This document shows, one piece after another, positions 1-11,546 of a stretch of DNA of 64,000 nt. Both the position numbers and the translations under genes were made by a program. Position 1 is the first letter of the stretch, and each line of letters begins with the position of its first letter. This stretch comes from Bryoerythrophyllum caledonicum (taxonomy: Eukaryota > Streptophyta > Bryopsida > Pottiales > Pottiaceae), in NCBI GenBank assembly GCA_963971425.1, contig OZ020518.1:7977989-8041988 (forward strand), in the 5' to 3' direction. Below the pieces are notes generated by a model that was given only the letters and a program-made list of their open reading frames with translations, did no database searches and was not told the origin of the DNA.

Positions 1-1051
1 TGTGTATAAAATCATATAATTCTTTATGTATGGATGTCTTATGTTTTATAATATTTTGGTTATTTTCAATGAATGTCAAATAAGGGTGTGGATTGTTAAT
101 GTGTCTTTCGGGAGGGTTTTGTAGGTTAGCAAGGGAGTTTAGTAGTGTTTTAGTCCATTGAGTTATGTTTGGGCTTTGTGGGTTTAATAGGAGGTTACAT
201 TCGTCCATGTGTGGGTGGATTGTAGTTACTACGGCGTATAGGATGTGTGTTGAGGGGTGTTCATTTTGTTGTTGTATATATTGGATGATGTGTGGATGTG
301 TGTTGGTGTATAATTGGTGTAGTGTATGTGTGGATTTTAGTATAGGTGTAAATGATTTGGCAATGTGACTGTATTCCGGCTATAATTTTATTGTGTTTGG
401 TATGAAGTATTTTTTGGCATTTTTCTTGTGTTGTGTTGGGTGTCTTTTTAGTATGTTTGGCATAGGTCCTGGGTTGGCTTCTATGTCTCCTCCTAGTATT
501 AGTAGTAGTTTATAATGTGGTGGTTTGTTATTATGTTTAACGATTATAAGTTTTTTTGTTTGTCTAGTGTACGTTTTTGTTTTGTTTTTGATTTTATCTT
601 TGTATTGAGGAATGTGGGTGTTATGTTTTCTTTCTTTTGAGTGGATTTCCCTTGAACTAATTTTCTTTGGTTTATTGTTTTGTTTTGGTTTTTTGATTTG
701 TATGTTGTCTTTGCTAATTGGTTTGGTGTTTATTTGTGTGTTTTGGTTTGTGTTAGTCTTAGTGCGTAGGTATTGGGTTTTATTTTTGCATCTATTTACA
801 TATGTGGTGGATGTTGTGTTTATATTTATGTGTGTATGTGTATTGTAGGTAGTATTTTTATTCTTGTGTGTATATATATTTGTATGTATGTCTTGAAAGT
901 TTGTATTTGTATGTATTTTGGTAGTTGTATGAATATATGTATTTGAGTATGTATATATGTATTCCCCTTTGTATAGAATGATGTATTTGTAATGAGTATG
1001 AAGTCTAATACAGTATTTATATGCCCCATGTACGGGTGTATGGTAGTACAC
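1..1051 (-). pseudogene. LINE ORF2 N-terminal part with 2A peptide, one in-frame stop
   Basis: An open minus-strand frame starts at 1051, with a low-complexity Thr/His/Asn/Ile-rich leader of about 175 residues. It then contains a hydrophobic-leading 2A motif ending G-D-I-E-A-N-P-G-P (464-490), followed by Met-Pro. A TAG at 380-382 interrupts the frame, but the same frame stays open from there to the window edge with ordinary hydrophilic protein sequence, so this is one coding region with a nonsense codon (CAG to TAG would explain it). The endonuclease and reverse transcriptase of this copy would lie to the left of the window. In 2A-bearing LINEs the peptide separates the ORF2 leader from the enzymatic part by ribosome skipping. 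Whether the stop abolishes this copy or is read through cannot be seen. Confidence 0.6.
464..520 (-). other. 2A ribosome-skipping peptide (LLLILGGDIEANPGP)
   Basis: The codons give Leu-Leu-Leu-Ile-Leu-Gly-Gly-Asp-Ile-Glu-Ala-Asn-Pro-Gly, then Pro. This fits the 2A consensus D-(V/I)-E-x-N-P-G-P with the usual hydrophobic stretch just upstream. Skipping would occur between Gly (467-469) and Pro (464-466). All consensus positions are present, so the peptide is predicted active although the gene has a stop codon 27 codons downstream. Confidence 0.85.
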
Positions 1052-1158
1052 TACTACTCATAATGTATTAGTATAGTAGCTATAGTCTATACTAGACTTT
1101 AGTGTATGTATTCGGTATATTGTATGGTCAATGGTATTTACCTTGTAGTCTTTGAAGT

Positions 1159-2777
1159 CTACATGTTTGGTGGCTTGTCTTCAATCATAGGTGTAGCCAT
1201 ACTTCCCATGATGGCTTGCATTGAAGCAAGCGCGGCGCTCATTGCTTGTTGGATGCTCATCATTTGAGTCTTCAATTCTTCATGTTTTTGATCGGCATAC
1301 TCTCGTGTCTCCTTCCTCATTTTCTTGTTGCTCTCCTCCATAACCAACTCCACAATCTCCAACACGTCTTGTTTAGTGACATTGGATGAGGATTCTTGTA
1401 TTTTGAAGGTCTCCACTGTGTTGACCATGGCGGTGTTTACGTCATCAAATCCAAATGCCTTCACTTGTGCTTCGGAGGGGTTCCATTCCTTCTAGACTCC
1501 TCCGGTGTGGTGCAAATTCTACAAGGTATCCTCCCATGGCAAAAGTTTTGTTTACGAATTGTTTGTAAACAATTGGGTTAGCACAATATACGTTAGCACT
1601 ACCGTTGTGCCTAGTTCCACATTCCTTGTGGAACCAAATAGACTGAGTGTTAGTATCACCAATAATCTTAAAAATGGCATCACTTGTGTCACACACTCAT
1701 AAGAATAGGTAAAGGGGAGAGAGTTAGAATTAAGGCATCCTTCTTTGCCTTAGTCTCTTGTGATACCTTCCCTCCGGTGATGTGTTTAGTTTGTATTACC
1801 TCGTGGTGTGTGGTGACTTGGTGCAATTTGATCTTCTTCGCTTGTTGTGGTGTGGTGGTCATGATGAACGCATGCGTGTCTTCGATGGCCTTCTGGACTC
1901 CGGTGATCTCAAACTCTTGCCCCCTTCGAAAACTATTCAAGAGGGCATCCTTAAAGAGAGTGTTGGCCGATATGCCCTTCAAGTTGTCACTCTTCACCTT
2001 GATAGAGAGGTTAGAATGCCTAGCAATGTTTTGGTAACTCTCACAAACTTTTCCAATGGTGTTATGACCATCTAGCTTAAGGATGAAGATTCTAAGCCCC
2101 TTAAGCATCATGATACCATCAATTTCGGGTTTTAACAAGTGTAGTTTGATTATCCCCGCCCATACACCCTTCTTTCCCGCATTTTTTACACTCAAGCATT
2201 GGATTGAGATAGGGTCTATGAGTTCATTGCCAAGTTTTATGCCCATTACTTCTAGTCTTTTTGTAACCATTATCTTGATTTCATCATGCATGATTTGGGA
2301 GGAAGGGGGTTCAAAGTGAATTGCAATGTGGAAATCGAGAGCCAAACCTGTGGAGGTGTTGATGGTGATGTCGAAGGGGAGTTGGGTGATGTTGTAGTGT
2401 TGTCCCTCCACTCCGTTTCTTGTGCTTGGATAAAGTAGTTGCGAGATGTGAGGAAAAGCCACCTTTGCCATGCTTGCCTCCTCCGCCTCTTCCACCTTCA
2501 ATCCTCTTGTTATCATATCCTCGACGGTTTCTCCACTATAGAGCTCTTGAAGTCCTTCTTCAATTGCAATAGCCTCCATGGTGGGATACCCCATCCAAAA
2601 CTTGAAATTAACGCACATCGGTTGGGTGATGTGCGGCGGGTTTTCTTCTATCATGATGTTCTTCATTCTCTTGCTTGTGGTTGAGGTTTCTTCGGTTTGC
2701 CGTGGTAACCTCTCCACCACCATTGTGTCTTCGTCCATCTTCTCTTTGAAGTTGAGGAGTCTTTTGATGCTGCCCAT
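1159..2777 (-). pseudogene. LINE-A ORF1-like protein, two frameshifts
   Basis: Three overlapping minus-strand open frames (2777-1689, 1696-1445 and 1464-1159) join end to end through two frame changes, near 1690 and 1455, into a product of about 530 residues. The first part is a 362-residue frame with no motif I recognise. The second has a Cys/His-containing segment (FHKECGTRH...YC). The third is a charged Lys/Glu-rich region likely to form a coiled coil, ending in Met/Ala-rich sequence. Position just upstream of the 2A-bearing ORF2 frame suggests the LINE ORF1 (nucleic-acid-binding, gag-like) product. Family membership is inferred from position, not from a recognised domain. The frameshifts show that this copy is no longer able to make it intact. 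Confidence 0.45.
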
Positions 2778-2829
2778 GTGCCTGAATGTGACTAAAACTA
2801 AGTTGTGGGAGAAAAGCAGGTTGATGTGA

Positions 2830-3900
2830 GAGGAGGGGAGGTCGTTGTGTGGGGTAGGGGGGACTTTCCTAGTGGTTGGTAGGTCGCTATGTGTATTTGG
2901 TGGATCTCTGGGGTTGGTTGGGGGGTCGCTATGGCTTATGGGGAGGTCGTTAGATGGGCAACGTAGGTCACAGGGGGGGCTTAGCAGGTCATTAGTCTCT
3001 TTTCTAGGGTCGCAAGGGGGGACTTGGTAGGTCGTTATCTTCCTTTCTAAGGTCGCAGGGGAGGTCGGGGTTTGGAGAGGGGAAGGTCGTTGTGCAGGGG
3101 AAGGTCGCTGCGGGCTGTTCGTGGTGAGGGGGTGGGGGTTTAGGTTTTGTACTGGGAAGGTTATAGTCTCTGGGCGAGGGCTTACTCGCGCACAGGTTCT
3201 GGAGCAGGGGGTCTAGGGTTCGGTGAGGGGGAATCAGAATTTGCGTAGGGAGAGGGGGGGTCAGAATTCGCAGAGGGAGAGGGGGGATCAGAATTCGCGG
3301 GGGGAGAGGGGGGATCAGAATTTGCGGAGGGAGAGGGTTGTACAGAGTTTTGTTCGATGGGGTCAGAGTTCTGGGGGGAAGGATTTCAGATCGGGGAGGG
3401 GGGGATTCAAGTCAGAGAAGAGGAGTGTCTATATTGTGAGGGAGAGAATCTGCATTATGAGGGAGAGAATCTGCATTATGAGGGAGAGAGATTGTACCAG
3501 GAAGGAGAGGGTCTATGTTGCGAGGGAGAGAGGTAGCTGGGAGAGGATATGTACTACGAGGGAGAAAGTCTGTATCAGGAGGGATTGTATTGGGAGGAAG
3601 ATAGTCTATACTGCGAGGGAGAGATGCAACTCGGAGAAGGAGATTGGTCTTGGGCTGTTGGAGGAGTAGGGAAGGACTGATGGCGGCGGGGGTGGGGTTG
3701 GAGGGGGGGTGAGTAGGGAAGAGGAGGGCGGCAGGGAAGAAGGCCGGGAGGGGGACATGGAGTGGGAAGCAGGGGGAAACAGGGGGGAGCCAGGGGGAGG
3801 GCGGGGAGGGGCGAGGTGGGAGGGCAGAGGGGGGGAGTTAAGGTGGGATGTGAAGTGAGGTGGGTGGGGGGTGGAGATGGAAAATGAAGATGTGGATGTA
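2830..3900. repeat. Purine-rich imperfect tandem repeats (LINE-A leader)
   Basis: The plus strand is overwhelmingly G/A. 2840-3110 repeats a GGTCGYTR-type core every 20-40 bp. 3225-3335 carries about four copies of a 27-28 bp unit built on GGGGGATCAGAATTCGCGG plus GAGGGAGAGG. 3430-3620 repeats GAGGGAGAGAATCTGCATTA-like units of 18-24 bp. On the LINE's coding (minus) strand this is a pyrimidine-rich leader upstream of ORF1. It could be promoter-bearing 5' UTR repeats; that role is inference. Confidence 0.6.
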
Positions 3901-5157
3901 GATTACTTACAGGTGCATTGTCTTGTGTCTCTCCTTGTTGTGATGTTGATGTGGGTTGCTCCTTGATGTGTTGTTGTTGCGGGTTACTCCTTGTTGCAGT
4001 GTTCTCCAGCCTGAAGGTGTTCTTCGCCTTGTGTTAATCGTTTCTGTTGCCTCCTAGTGTTGTTGTGTCCTTGCTATGAGGTCTTGTTGTGATGTGGATA
4101 GAGTTGCTAGTTTGTTGCCCGCTGCATCGTGTTCTTGTGCGCTCATGTCGAAGTATCGTTTGCTTCAATGCTGATGTTGTGTATCCTTGTTGTTGATGTG
4201 TAGGTAGATCCAGATCTGGAAAAAATTCCAGCGCTTCCGCGTGCGGTCTACACATACAGGCTTAATAGGGTTTTCTGTTAGAATTTTAGTGTGGAGCTTT
4301 ATGTGCGTGTTGTTACAGTGGTCTTGTGATGTTCTGCATCTAGTGTGTGTGAGTATGGTGATATGTGAGATGTCCAAGGTAACTACTAGTGTGTAAGTGT
4401 TGTGCAGATCTCTTTGTATCACTGATATTCTGTAATGTGCGAACAAATCAAACACTAATAAACGAGCAAAAAATAAAATGAAATTAAGTAAGGTCAGATT
4501 GTACCTGGGCACTCCAGAGGTGGAGTGTTGGCTGCTTGGTTTTGTATTGATGGCGTACTCCTTCGTGGCTAATGTTTGTTGCAGAGTTAGATCTCGTTCT
4601 TGTTGCTCGTTGGCTTCTCTCTCCAGATCTTGTGTTCGCTCCTGCCTGTGTGGGCTCTGTTGATCTCGCGTTTGTCTCGCAAAACGATCTCTTGTGTGAG
4701 CTACTGCTATCTCGGGTATGTGTGTGGACTTCAGATTGTATGTGAGGTGGTTTCTGGGTTGGGGCAGCAGTTACAAGAAGTCTAAGTGGGCTTAGGGCGT
4801 TATAACCAACACAAGCTAGATCTGCACCTGTATATCGAATATGAGCTCTAAGAATTTAGATCGGGTTCCAACACATGGTCCCAGTGCTTTCAGATCAGCC
4901 CACACTCCGATCTACCTTCAGATCGCTTATAGTTTGTATGCCAGAGTTAGATCTAACCTTCACTACCCCTTCCCAACACAAGCTCCACTCACGAAGCCCA
5001 CTATTGCCTCAGATCTAAGCTATGAGCGGGGTATGCAACGGATCCAGCCACCTTCGTTGCGCTCACACCTCTTCCCAGAGACTAACTTCTTTGCGCACCT
5101 AACCAGAAAATACGGAGCTCTCAGCTACTCTCAGACATCATCCCTTCTCCATTTGTG
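3901..5157 (-). other. Distal 5' leader of LINE-A, no recognised gene
   Basis: This is non-repetitive sequence between the purine-rich repeats and the LINE-B junction. Short open frames occur on both strands (115 codons minus at 4165-4512, 107 codons plus at 4841-5164), but none has a recognisable domain or composition of a conserved protein. GATCT-containing motifs (e.g. AGATCT, TAGATC) recur through 4200-5040. I treat it as untranslated LINE leader. Confidence 0.35.
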
Positions 5158-6657
5158 TGTTTAATAATATAAGGCATTTATACAATCTGTGAAGATGTGT
5201 GCGGTTCATTAGCGTATCGTGTAGTGATAATTTGGAGGGTTTTATGTAGGGCCATCATTTTTGCTCCAAGGATATTTTGTAGTCCATGTAGTCTTTTGGA
5301 TATTTCTATTTCTTTAGTGGAATTGTATATGTTATATCTAGCTTTTTCTTTATGCCAATGTCTCGGGTTAGCTTCTGTTGGTTCTTTGAAGGAGCTGTCT
5401 ATGTAAAAGCGATATGCAGGGTCAAATTTTAATGGAATGTGGTCTAAATATGTGGGGAGGGGAGGCGGTGAGGTAAGGTAATTTTGTGTTGTGTTTACAT
5501 ATTCAAGTTTTGACCATTTTTTGTTGTGGTTTACCGGGATTAGGGAATGGGCCCTAATGTGGTATAAAGTTTTTGTACCATTTATTGTTTGGTATAATGA
5601 TAAGGGTGGAAGGGTATTTTGGATCATTTTTAGCCGCAAGTCTTGCCCAATGTATTGCTTGTTGTCTTTCTTCTATATTGTGGAGGTGGGCAATACGAGT
5701 TCCGATCCATTTATGGTCAAAGGGGTTTCCTAGTGATCCAAAGATTTTGTCTCTTTCAAAGTGGGAGTGAAGTTTAGTGAGTTGGATAGAGCATGTGATG
5801 GGGGATGAGAAGTACAAGTGTTGGATGTTGAAGGATGAGATTAGTGAGACTAGAATGGGTCTGGGTAATGTGTATTGTGCGAGTTTGCGGGGGTCATGTT
5901 TTGGGATGCAATATTTTTATCTTTGGTATAGCCAAACTATTTCAGTTTCAAAAGGTTGAGGTATTGGCTCTATATTTGTGGAAGTGTGTAATTTGTTATG
6001 GTATTGGTTCAATAGCCATTGGAGTCTAGTGACGGGAATAGTGATTAAATGTCTCCAATTTTTTTCGTATATATGCGCATGATCTTTGTTAATTTTAATT
6101 GTGTTGTTTGATGTGAGAATATCTTTTTTGGGGTTGTATTGGATCGTGTGGATGTTAAGGAGATGAATGATTGTGGGTGGGATAACGGATCTTGAATCAC
6201 GGGATTGTTCTTGGAGATGGTGTGTTTGAATGATTTCTAAGTAGAATTTGCTTTGGGTCTTTTGATCATATTGTATTAATTGTGCGGAGTTATAGGTGGA
6301 GGTGTTTTGGTCATGCCATGGGAAGAGGTTTCTTTGGGGTAGCCATTTGTTGTAGGTATTGTTATTGTGTTGTCATTGGCATAAATATTTGGTATCATTT
6401 TTTATAATATTGTTTGAGTCTATGTGTTTTCTATTTTTATGGTTAATGATGAGATTTATGGGATATGTGGACGGGTTTTTAAGGATGTATGTTGGGGGGA
6501 AGGGGTGGTTGTGGTGGATTGGGGGAGGAAGGATGAATTGGTGGGTATTATTGTTGGTGGTGACATATGTGTCTAAGTGTGTAGAGGTTTGGATGTGTAG
6601 AGCATGGTGATGCGCATGTATTAGGGCATGGAGGGTAGCATAATAAGTGTTGGGCAA
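5158..6657 (-). pseudogene. LINE-B post-RT region and RNase H remnant
   Basis: Open fragments at 6657-6373, 5817-5554 and 5639-5178 carry the region after the RT thumb. The last shows an RNase H1-like order: Y-I-D-S-S-F (the Y-T-D-G-S motif with altered residues), then R-L-H-G-L-Q-N-I-L-G-A-K-M-M-A-L (Lys in place of the catalytic Glu), then, one frameshift later, an H-I-F-T-D-C-I-N-A-L-Y segment at about 5190-5160 that matches the third catalytic Asp motif. Sequence homology ends there because LINE-A begins. Loss of the Glu and the frameshift mean that it is inactive. Confidence 0.65.
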
Positions 6658-6940
6658 TATTAAGAGCGTTTTTTAAAAATTTAGATGGTGTAGCATGAAA
6701 TGTTTTGAAGTCATTGTGGTTCCTTATATGTATTCCAGTTGGTAATATAATTTGTTTTGAGTCGATGGTATTTACCAAAAGGAGTTTTGGTAATAGTTTT
6801 TGGAAGAGGCTATGATTAATTCTTGTGTCATTTTGGGATTATTGTAGCTATATCTGTTCCAAAGGTGATGGTTCTAAGAGGAAGTCCGTAAATGTGCTTT
6901 TTAGGTAGGCTTTTGCTTTGTTTTTTAGTAAGCAAAGTGT

Positions 6941-9132
6941 TTAGATGACTGGTGATCTAACGCAGTTGGTTTTATTTAGTCTAGGAATGTTTTTAACACC
7001 GTAGTATTTGGCAAGAATAGAATGGATGAGGCCTTTGTAAATCTTACCAAATCTACCTTTGTCATTGAATGCATTTTGGAGTTGTTCCCCAATACATTGA
7101 AGGTGAGCATTTTTAAGGGAGAAAGCTTCTAGTCCGAATAAGTTTTGTGGAAGTTCGGTTATAGCATTTGACATACATCTTGGGAGGCCATTGATGGATT
7201 TTTGTATGGCTATGATTTTTTTGTCTGGTTTATTGATAGCAAGCATGGAGTATGGGACTGCGTAAAAACTACATGCAACTCCAGGTCTAAGTACTCTGTC
7301 TACCATTTTATTTTGTCTCATAGTAGCCGAACATGTTATTAGTTCTTTGCATAGTTTGGTAAGTTTTGTGGTAGTAACGTGAATTTGTATCTTCCATTTT
7401 AGTGAGGGGACAAGATTTGTGCCAAGATATATATATATGGTTCATTTTGATGGAGTATAGGGATGGATTGGTTACGGTAATTTATATTGGTGGCCTAGAA
7501 AAGTGCTTTGAATGCGGTAGGGTTCATTTTGGATTTGTTAAGACATCCCATGGCGGCACATTTTTGGACACCAATGTCCATATTGGACCAATCACAAAAA
7601 ATTTCAATCCTATTTAAATGAATTTGTAATGATCAAAGTTTACCGGCTATAGCGACAAGATAATTGGCATAAGCAGCCAAATTTATGGTGACTTGTGATG
7701 TTCCAAAGGTGTAGCTGTTGAATCCCCTTTGCATCCATCTTAGTAGTGGTTCTAAGAAAATAATGAATAGATATAATGGATTTAAGGTGTCCCCTTATAT
7801 GGTTCCGCATTGTATGGAGATGGGCCGTGTTGTTCCAAAATGTTCTCCAACATATGAGGTGGACGATTGAGAGTATATGTTTCCAACTAGTGTGACTGCA
7901 TCAGTGGGGTATCCGAGGCCAGACACAATTGCTAATATTCTTGCCTGATCAATGGAACCAAATGCATTTTTGAACTCAATATATAAAATGTATATGTCTT
8001 GGTTTGTAATTCGTGCATCTTCGAGTGCGGCAATTAAGGTTGGAGTTGTTTAGCGGTACTTCTTTCCGCACGGAAGCCTTCTTGACTATCATGTAAGATT
8101 TGGTGTTTCTCTCCATATGAAGATAGAGTGGATGTGAATGTGCTTGTGAAGAGTTTATATATGGTTTTAGCTAAGGCAATTGGTCAATAGTTGGAAAGCA
8201 TTGAGGGGTCACCTTTTTAATATAGTAGTATTGTAGAACTGGTTTTCCATAAGGCGGGAATTTGTTTTGAAAGCAGTGAGAGAAGAATAGGGAGAGAAGT
8301 TCGTGGAATCTTGAGGGCATAAGTTTTAATATGGAGTTTGGAATGGGGTCAAGCCCTAGGGCTTTGTTATTTCCTAGGTTTTTGAGGCATGTATCGTATG
8401 TGGCTCGATTGAAGTATGTGTGTAGCGAGATTTGTGGTTTGCCTCTCTTGACTACAGTGAAGCCGTCAAGGTCATGCCATGGATATTGTCTAACTGCACA
8501 TGTACATGTTAGTAAGTGGTTTGGTAAATAGCTACGTGTTGATACATTAGGTCTGTTATTTTTGTTTGTTGGTTATATATCTCATTTGCAATGTCTTCAG
8601 GGCTAGTTAGGATATTGTTGTTTTGGTTGGTGATACAATTTAGTGGTGGAGATTCATTGTTCTTAAAGACTCTTCTGTTTATTTTCTTTGGGCTAATTTC
8701 ACATAGTTGTCTATATTTAGATATTAATTTTCTAATGTTATATTTGGTATATTTAGTAGTTATTTTCCTCGCTTGTTGATTGGATCTTTTGCTATTAATG
8801 CAATATTATGTAACCATTCATCTGGTGATGTGTAGGGAGGTGATGGGGGTGGAATTTGGAAATGTTGTAGTGTTTGTATTTCTTGGCATATAGGGTGAGT
8901 AAACCATTGTAGGTTGTTTTTAACAATTCTAATTGTTTTCCAAATGGTGTGGTAGGTGGTTAAGTGTTGTTTCCACTTTTCTGAGACTGTACGTGGTAAA
9001 TAGCTTCTTTGTTTGGATGTTCTGGACACGTTCTAAGCTTTGAACAAGCCATTGGTTTTCGAAGAGTTGATCATTGTATTTAAGATGGTTGATAAGGGGG
9101 TCGACTTGTAGAGAGTTTTCTTCAAAGAACAT
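6941..9132 (-). pseudogene. LINE-B reverse transcriptase remnant, catalytic site lost
   Basis: Motif A reads F-K-N-A-F-G-S-I-D near 7945-7990, preceded by Glu where Asp is expected. Motif B/C context G-D-T-L-N-P-L-Y-L-F-I-I-F-L-E-P-L-L lies at about 7735-7800. The active-site box that should read Y/F-A-D-D reads Y-A-N-Y (7660-7671), so both catalytic aspartates are gone. The thumb (7321-6941) retains the V-P-Y-S-M-L-A-I-N-K-P-D-K-K-I type segment of LINE RTs. Multiple stops break the frame. This is a dead copy, described from motifs only. Confidence 0.75.
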
Positions 9133-9239
9133 CGTGTTGAAAGCTTGCGTATTTGTTTTAGGGACGGGATTAAGTATTCAAGTGCTTTTGTTGTTTGGTG
9201 TTTTGGATATTCTGCTAATAAGTGTGTTTTGTGGAATAT

Positions 9240-9900
9240 TTAATTAGATTGGTGAGTGGTCAGAATTGAGAATAATCTTGTTTTAGTTGTACATGAGTAT
9301 TGTGCGTGATTGGGGTTTAGTATGTAAAAACCGTCTATTAAACTTAGGTCTTTATAGTTGAAGCCTCCTTGTCTAGAATATTGTGTGTTCGTAGGGATAT
9401 ATGCAAAATTTAAGTTATCTGTAAAGTTACGCCATTGGTGGTCCATAAGTTGTGGTGGGAAAGATTGGTTTTTGTGTTGTCTACCGATTAGTGAGACGTA
9501 AGCCGCCACATAGTAAATATGTATGGTTTGGATGATTGTTAATTTAAATTGTAATGGTATTTTTGATGTCTGTGATGAATCTAATGTCTTCAGGCGAAAT
9601 GGCATGTAAATGTGAAATACCATCCATGGTTGAAGGGGTTGGTTATTGATTTTTAGGATTTGTATGTGTGGGGATATGTGCATTGGTGTGGGAATTTTGA
9701 CATTGTTACCGAAGAATGCGTATGATCCGTGTATTCGAGTGAGGAGGCCACCACGGCTTGGTGTGTATGGGCGTCATTGTTGGATACATAGTGTAAGTGA
9801 ATGGGTATCATTAAATATAAGTTTGTATTTGGGAAAAACTTGTTGTATATATTTAGTAGATTTTGTAGTTGTGAGTTTGATTTCTTGGATGGCAATTATG
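9240..9900 (-). pseudogene. LINE-B endonuclease domain remnant
   Basis: Fragments resemble an AP-endonuclease domain. An A-I-Q-E-I segment (the usual Q-E catalytic motif) lies near 9890, an R-G-G-L-L segment follows in another frame, then a 147-residue open frame (9683-9240) contains W-x-x-F-x-D-N-L, a Y-S-R-Q-G-G-F-N-Y-K-D-L-S-L-I-D-G-F segment matching the S-x-I-D region, and a terminal T-x-H-Q-S-N-H-S-P-like SDH motif. At least one frameshift near 9680 separates the two parts. The domain would nick target DNA for reverse transcription; this copy is not functional. Confidence 0.6.
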
Positions 9901-10155
9901 GCAGGAGGGGTGTTGTTGTATGTGGTGAGGTTTTGGATGCATTGGAGGGCAGTGTTGAGGGATGAAGCATTCCATATTAGGATATATATATATGTCCTTT
10001 TCTATTGTGTTTATGGTCTGATTTAGAGGGCATGTTTGGGCGTGGTCGAGGCGGGTGTGAATATTTTGGAATTGGTTTGAAGCATGTCAATGGTTCTTTA
10101 ATTGTTCATTGGGGAGAAATGGAAAGTGTTGTTTCATTAGGTTTTGGTATGGATG

Positions 10156-11081
10156 AAGTTGTATGGCATGTCTTCTCTCTTTACTCACTCTCACTTGTTG
10201 GCATTGGGTGAAGGAGGGCACCAAATCTCACCTACCCTACAGTTTGATTATGGGCTCCGGTGATTTTTGGGCTTTTAAATTCTATATCAATAGCAAATCT
10301 TTGAGATTAAATTTGAAAAAGTATTTGTTGAGTTTCATTCCAAATTCCGCATCTTTCTACATAAATGTTTTTGACACACAATGTCAATTGAGTCTCGAAC
10401 TGGCTTAAGGGGCGGTTTACACTACAGACCAAGAGTTGTGACCAAAGAAAATGGATTAATTCCATGGTCACACTTCATGGTCACACTTCCATGGTCACAC
10501 TTGAGAAAAATGTAATTTTTAAAGCCTTTGGGCCTCTCACTAAGTATAAACGGAATTTGGACCGGGAGGAATGACCATGTACTAGAAACTGAGCCTGCTG
10601 ATTTTTTTTAATGAATGCTTAAAAAGGGCAGTATTGCCGAAAATAACAAAGAAAATAAAACAAGCCAAAAAGACAAAAAGGGTGTCTGTCATTGTATCTA
10701 CAGTTACGTTGGGCCCCCTCTAAAAAACCAAAAATGTAAAAAATAAATAATAAATATATATATATTAATTAGTTTAAAAATCAATTAGAAATAACAGAAC
10801 ATCATTTCAGGGTCATGGTCTCCTCGATCAACAATGAGAGAACCTTTTTTGCCTCTCTCATCGCAAAATCCGGGGGACCCTTCAACATTGTCCACTAGGC
10901 CTATTTCTAGGCCTTTTGAGGACCTCAAATCCTTTGGTCACATTTCTTTTTTCCTTGTAGTGTAAGCCCAAGTCATCCTGGGACGAGTTGATGGAGCCAA
11001 TCACAGATTTTAGAGGTGCAAGGGACGAGTTCTTGGTCAGTAGTGTAAACCGCCCCTAAGTGATCGGAATTGGGTGCCTCT
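10156..11081 (-). mobile_element. E1 element copy a, truncated and interrupted
   Basis: This is the same family as the copies at 11547-12376, 17535-17905 and 51891-52418. The right end is a complete terminal repeat, the reverse complement of GTAGAGGCACCCAATTCCG (about 11063-11081). The left end is cut by LINE-B sequence at about 10156. A Tourist-like MITE (10409-11056) interrupts it. No coding capacity is visible. Confidence 0.65.
10409..11056. mobile_element. Tourist-like (PIF/Harbinger) MITE with TAA TSD
   Basis: Perfect 17-bp terminal inverted repeats GGGGCGGTTTACACTAC begin at 10409 and end at 11056. Both sides carry TAA (10406-10408, 11057-11059). The uninterrupted E1 copy at 11568 has a single TAA at the equivalent point, which confirms the insertion. 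TSD and G-rich TIR fit PIF/Harbinger MITEs. No transposase is present. Confidence 0.85.
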
Positions 11082-11546
11082 ACCTTACTCTACTGTCTGA
11101 CCAAAAAAAAATGTGGCCAGCCTGCGTTTCAGAGATGTCAGCATTAAAGTTATCATGCACAGGTGAGCCATTATGGCATCACATTCATATTCATCCTAAC
11201 AAATCAGATTTGACCGAATTGCTAGAAACATGTCCCAATCAATCATTGTAACTTATTCCATGTTAAGTTCAGGCAAATCCACCCACAAGGCAAGCCATCA
11301 GATCTATTCCCATCATTCATCTTAGAGACAAAATGTGGCCCCTCAGTACATCCTGCATTTCCCAGCCCTTGGATTGTTAGAAAGCGTCAAATGGCATAAA
11401 ACCACATCAATAACAAAAACCATCATCTTTTTGATACTTTCATGCATGCTCACCAGTGAACAATTCAAGGTAGTTGGTAACATACACCAACAACATGGCA
11501 ACCACTTGGTTGTCCTCCATATGCACCCTCAATGTGTGGTTGTAAA
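11082..11546. other. Spacer between two inverted E1 copies
   Basis: This 465-bp AT-balanced sequence lies between head-to-head E1 ends. I see no coding frame with a recognisable product and no RNA gene. Confidence 0.4.

Larger units (their letters stand above)
1..5157 (-). mobile_element. LINE-A: 5' portion of a non-LTR retrotransposon with 2A peptide
   Basis: Reading right to left, this unit has a long repeat-rich leader (about 5157-2830), an ORF1-like region (2777-1159) and the start of an ORF2-like frame (from 1051) that runs off the left edge. The order leader, ORF1, then ORF2 with an N-terminal 2A peptide is that of APE-type non-LTR elements. Near 5157 it abuts a second LINE (LINE-B) in the same orientation, exactly where LINE-B's RNase H domain is cut. 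No target-site duplication is visible because the 3' end lies outside the window. Assignment as one element is inference from orientation and order; the 5' boundary is accurate to perhaps 10 bp. Confidence 0.6.
5158..10155 (-). mobile_element. LINE-B: decayed APE-type non-LTR retrotransposon (EN-RT-RNase H)
   Basis: Fragments of one minus-strand polyprotein appear in the expected order from right to left: apurinic endonuclease (about 9900-9240), reverse transcriptase fingers/palm (about 9130-7600), thumb (7321-6941), and RNase H (about 5640-5158). The frame is broken many times by stops and frameshifts. The left end stops inside the RNase H motif (an IFTD-type Asp then N-A-L-Y) at about 5158, where LINE-A begins. 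The right end meets E1 sequence at about 10156. An RNase H domain after the RT is a property of the I-group and some plant L1-group LINEs. I cannot assign the clade without an alignment. Confidence 0.75.
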
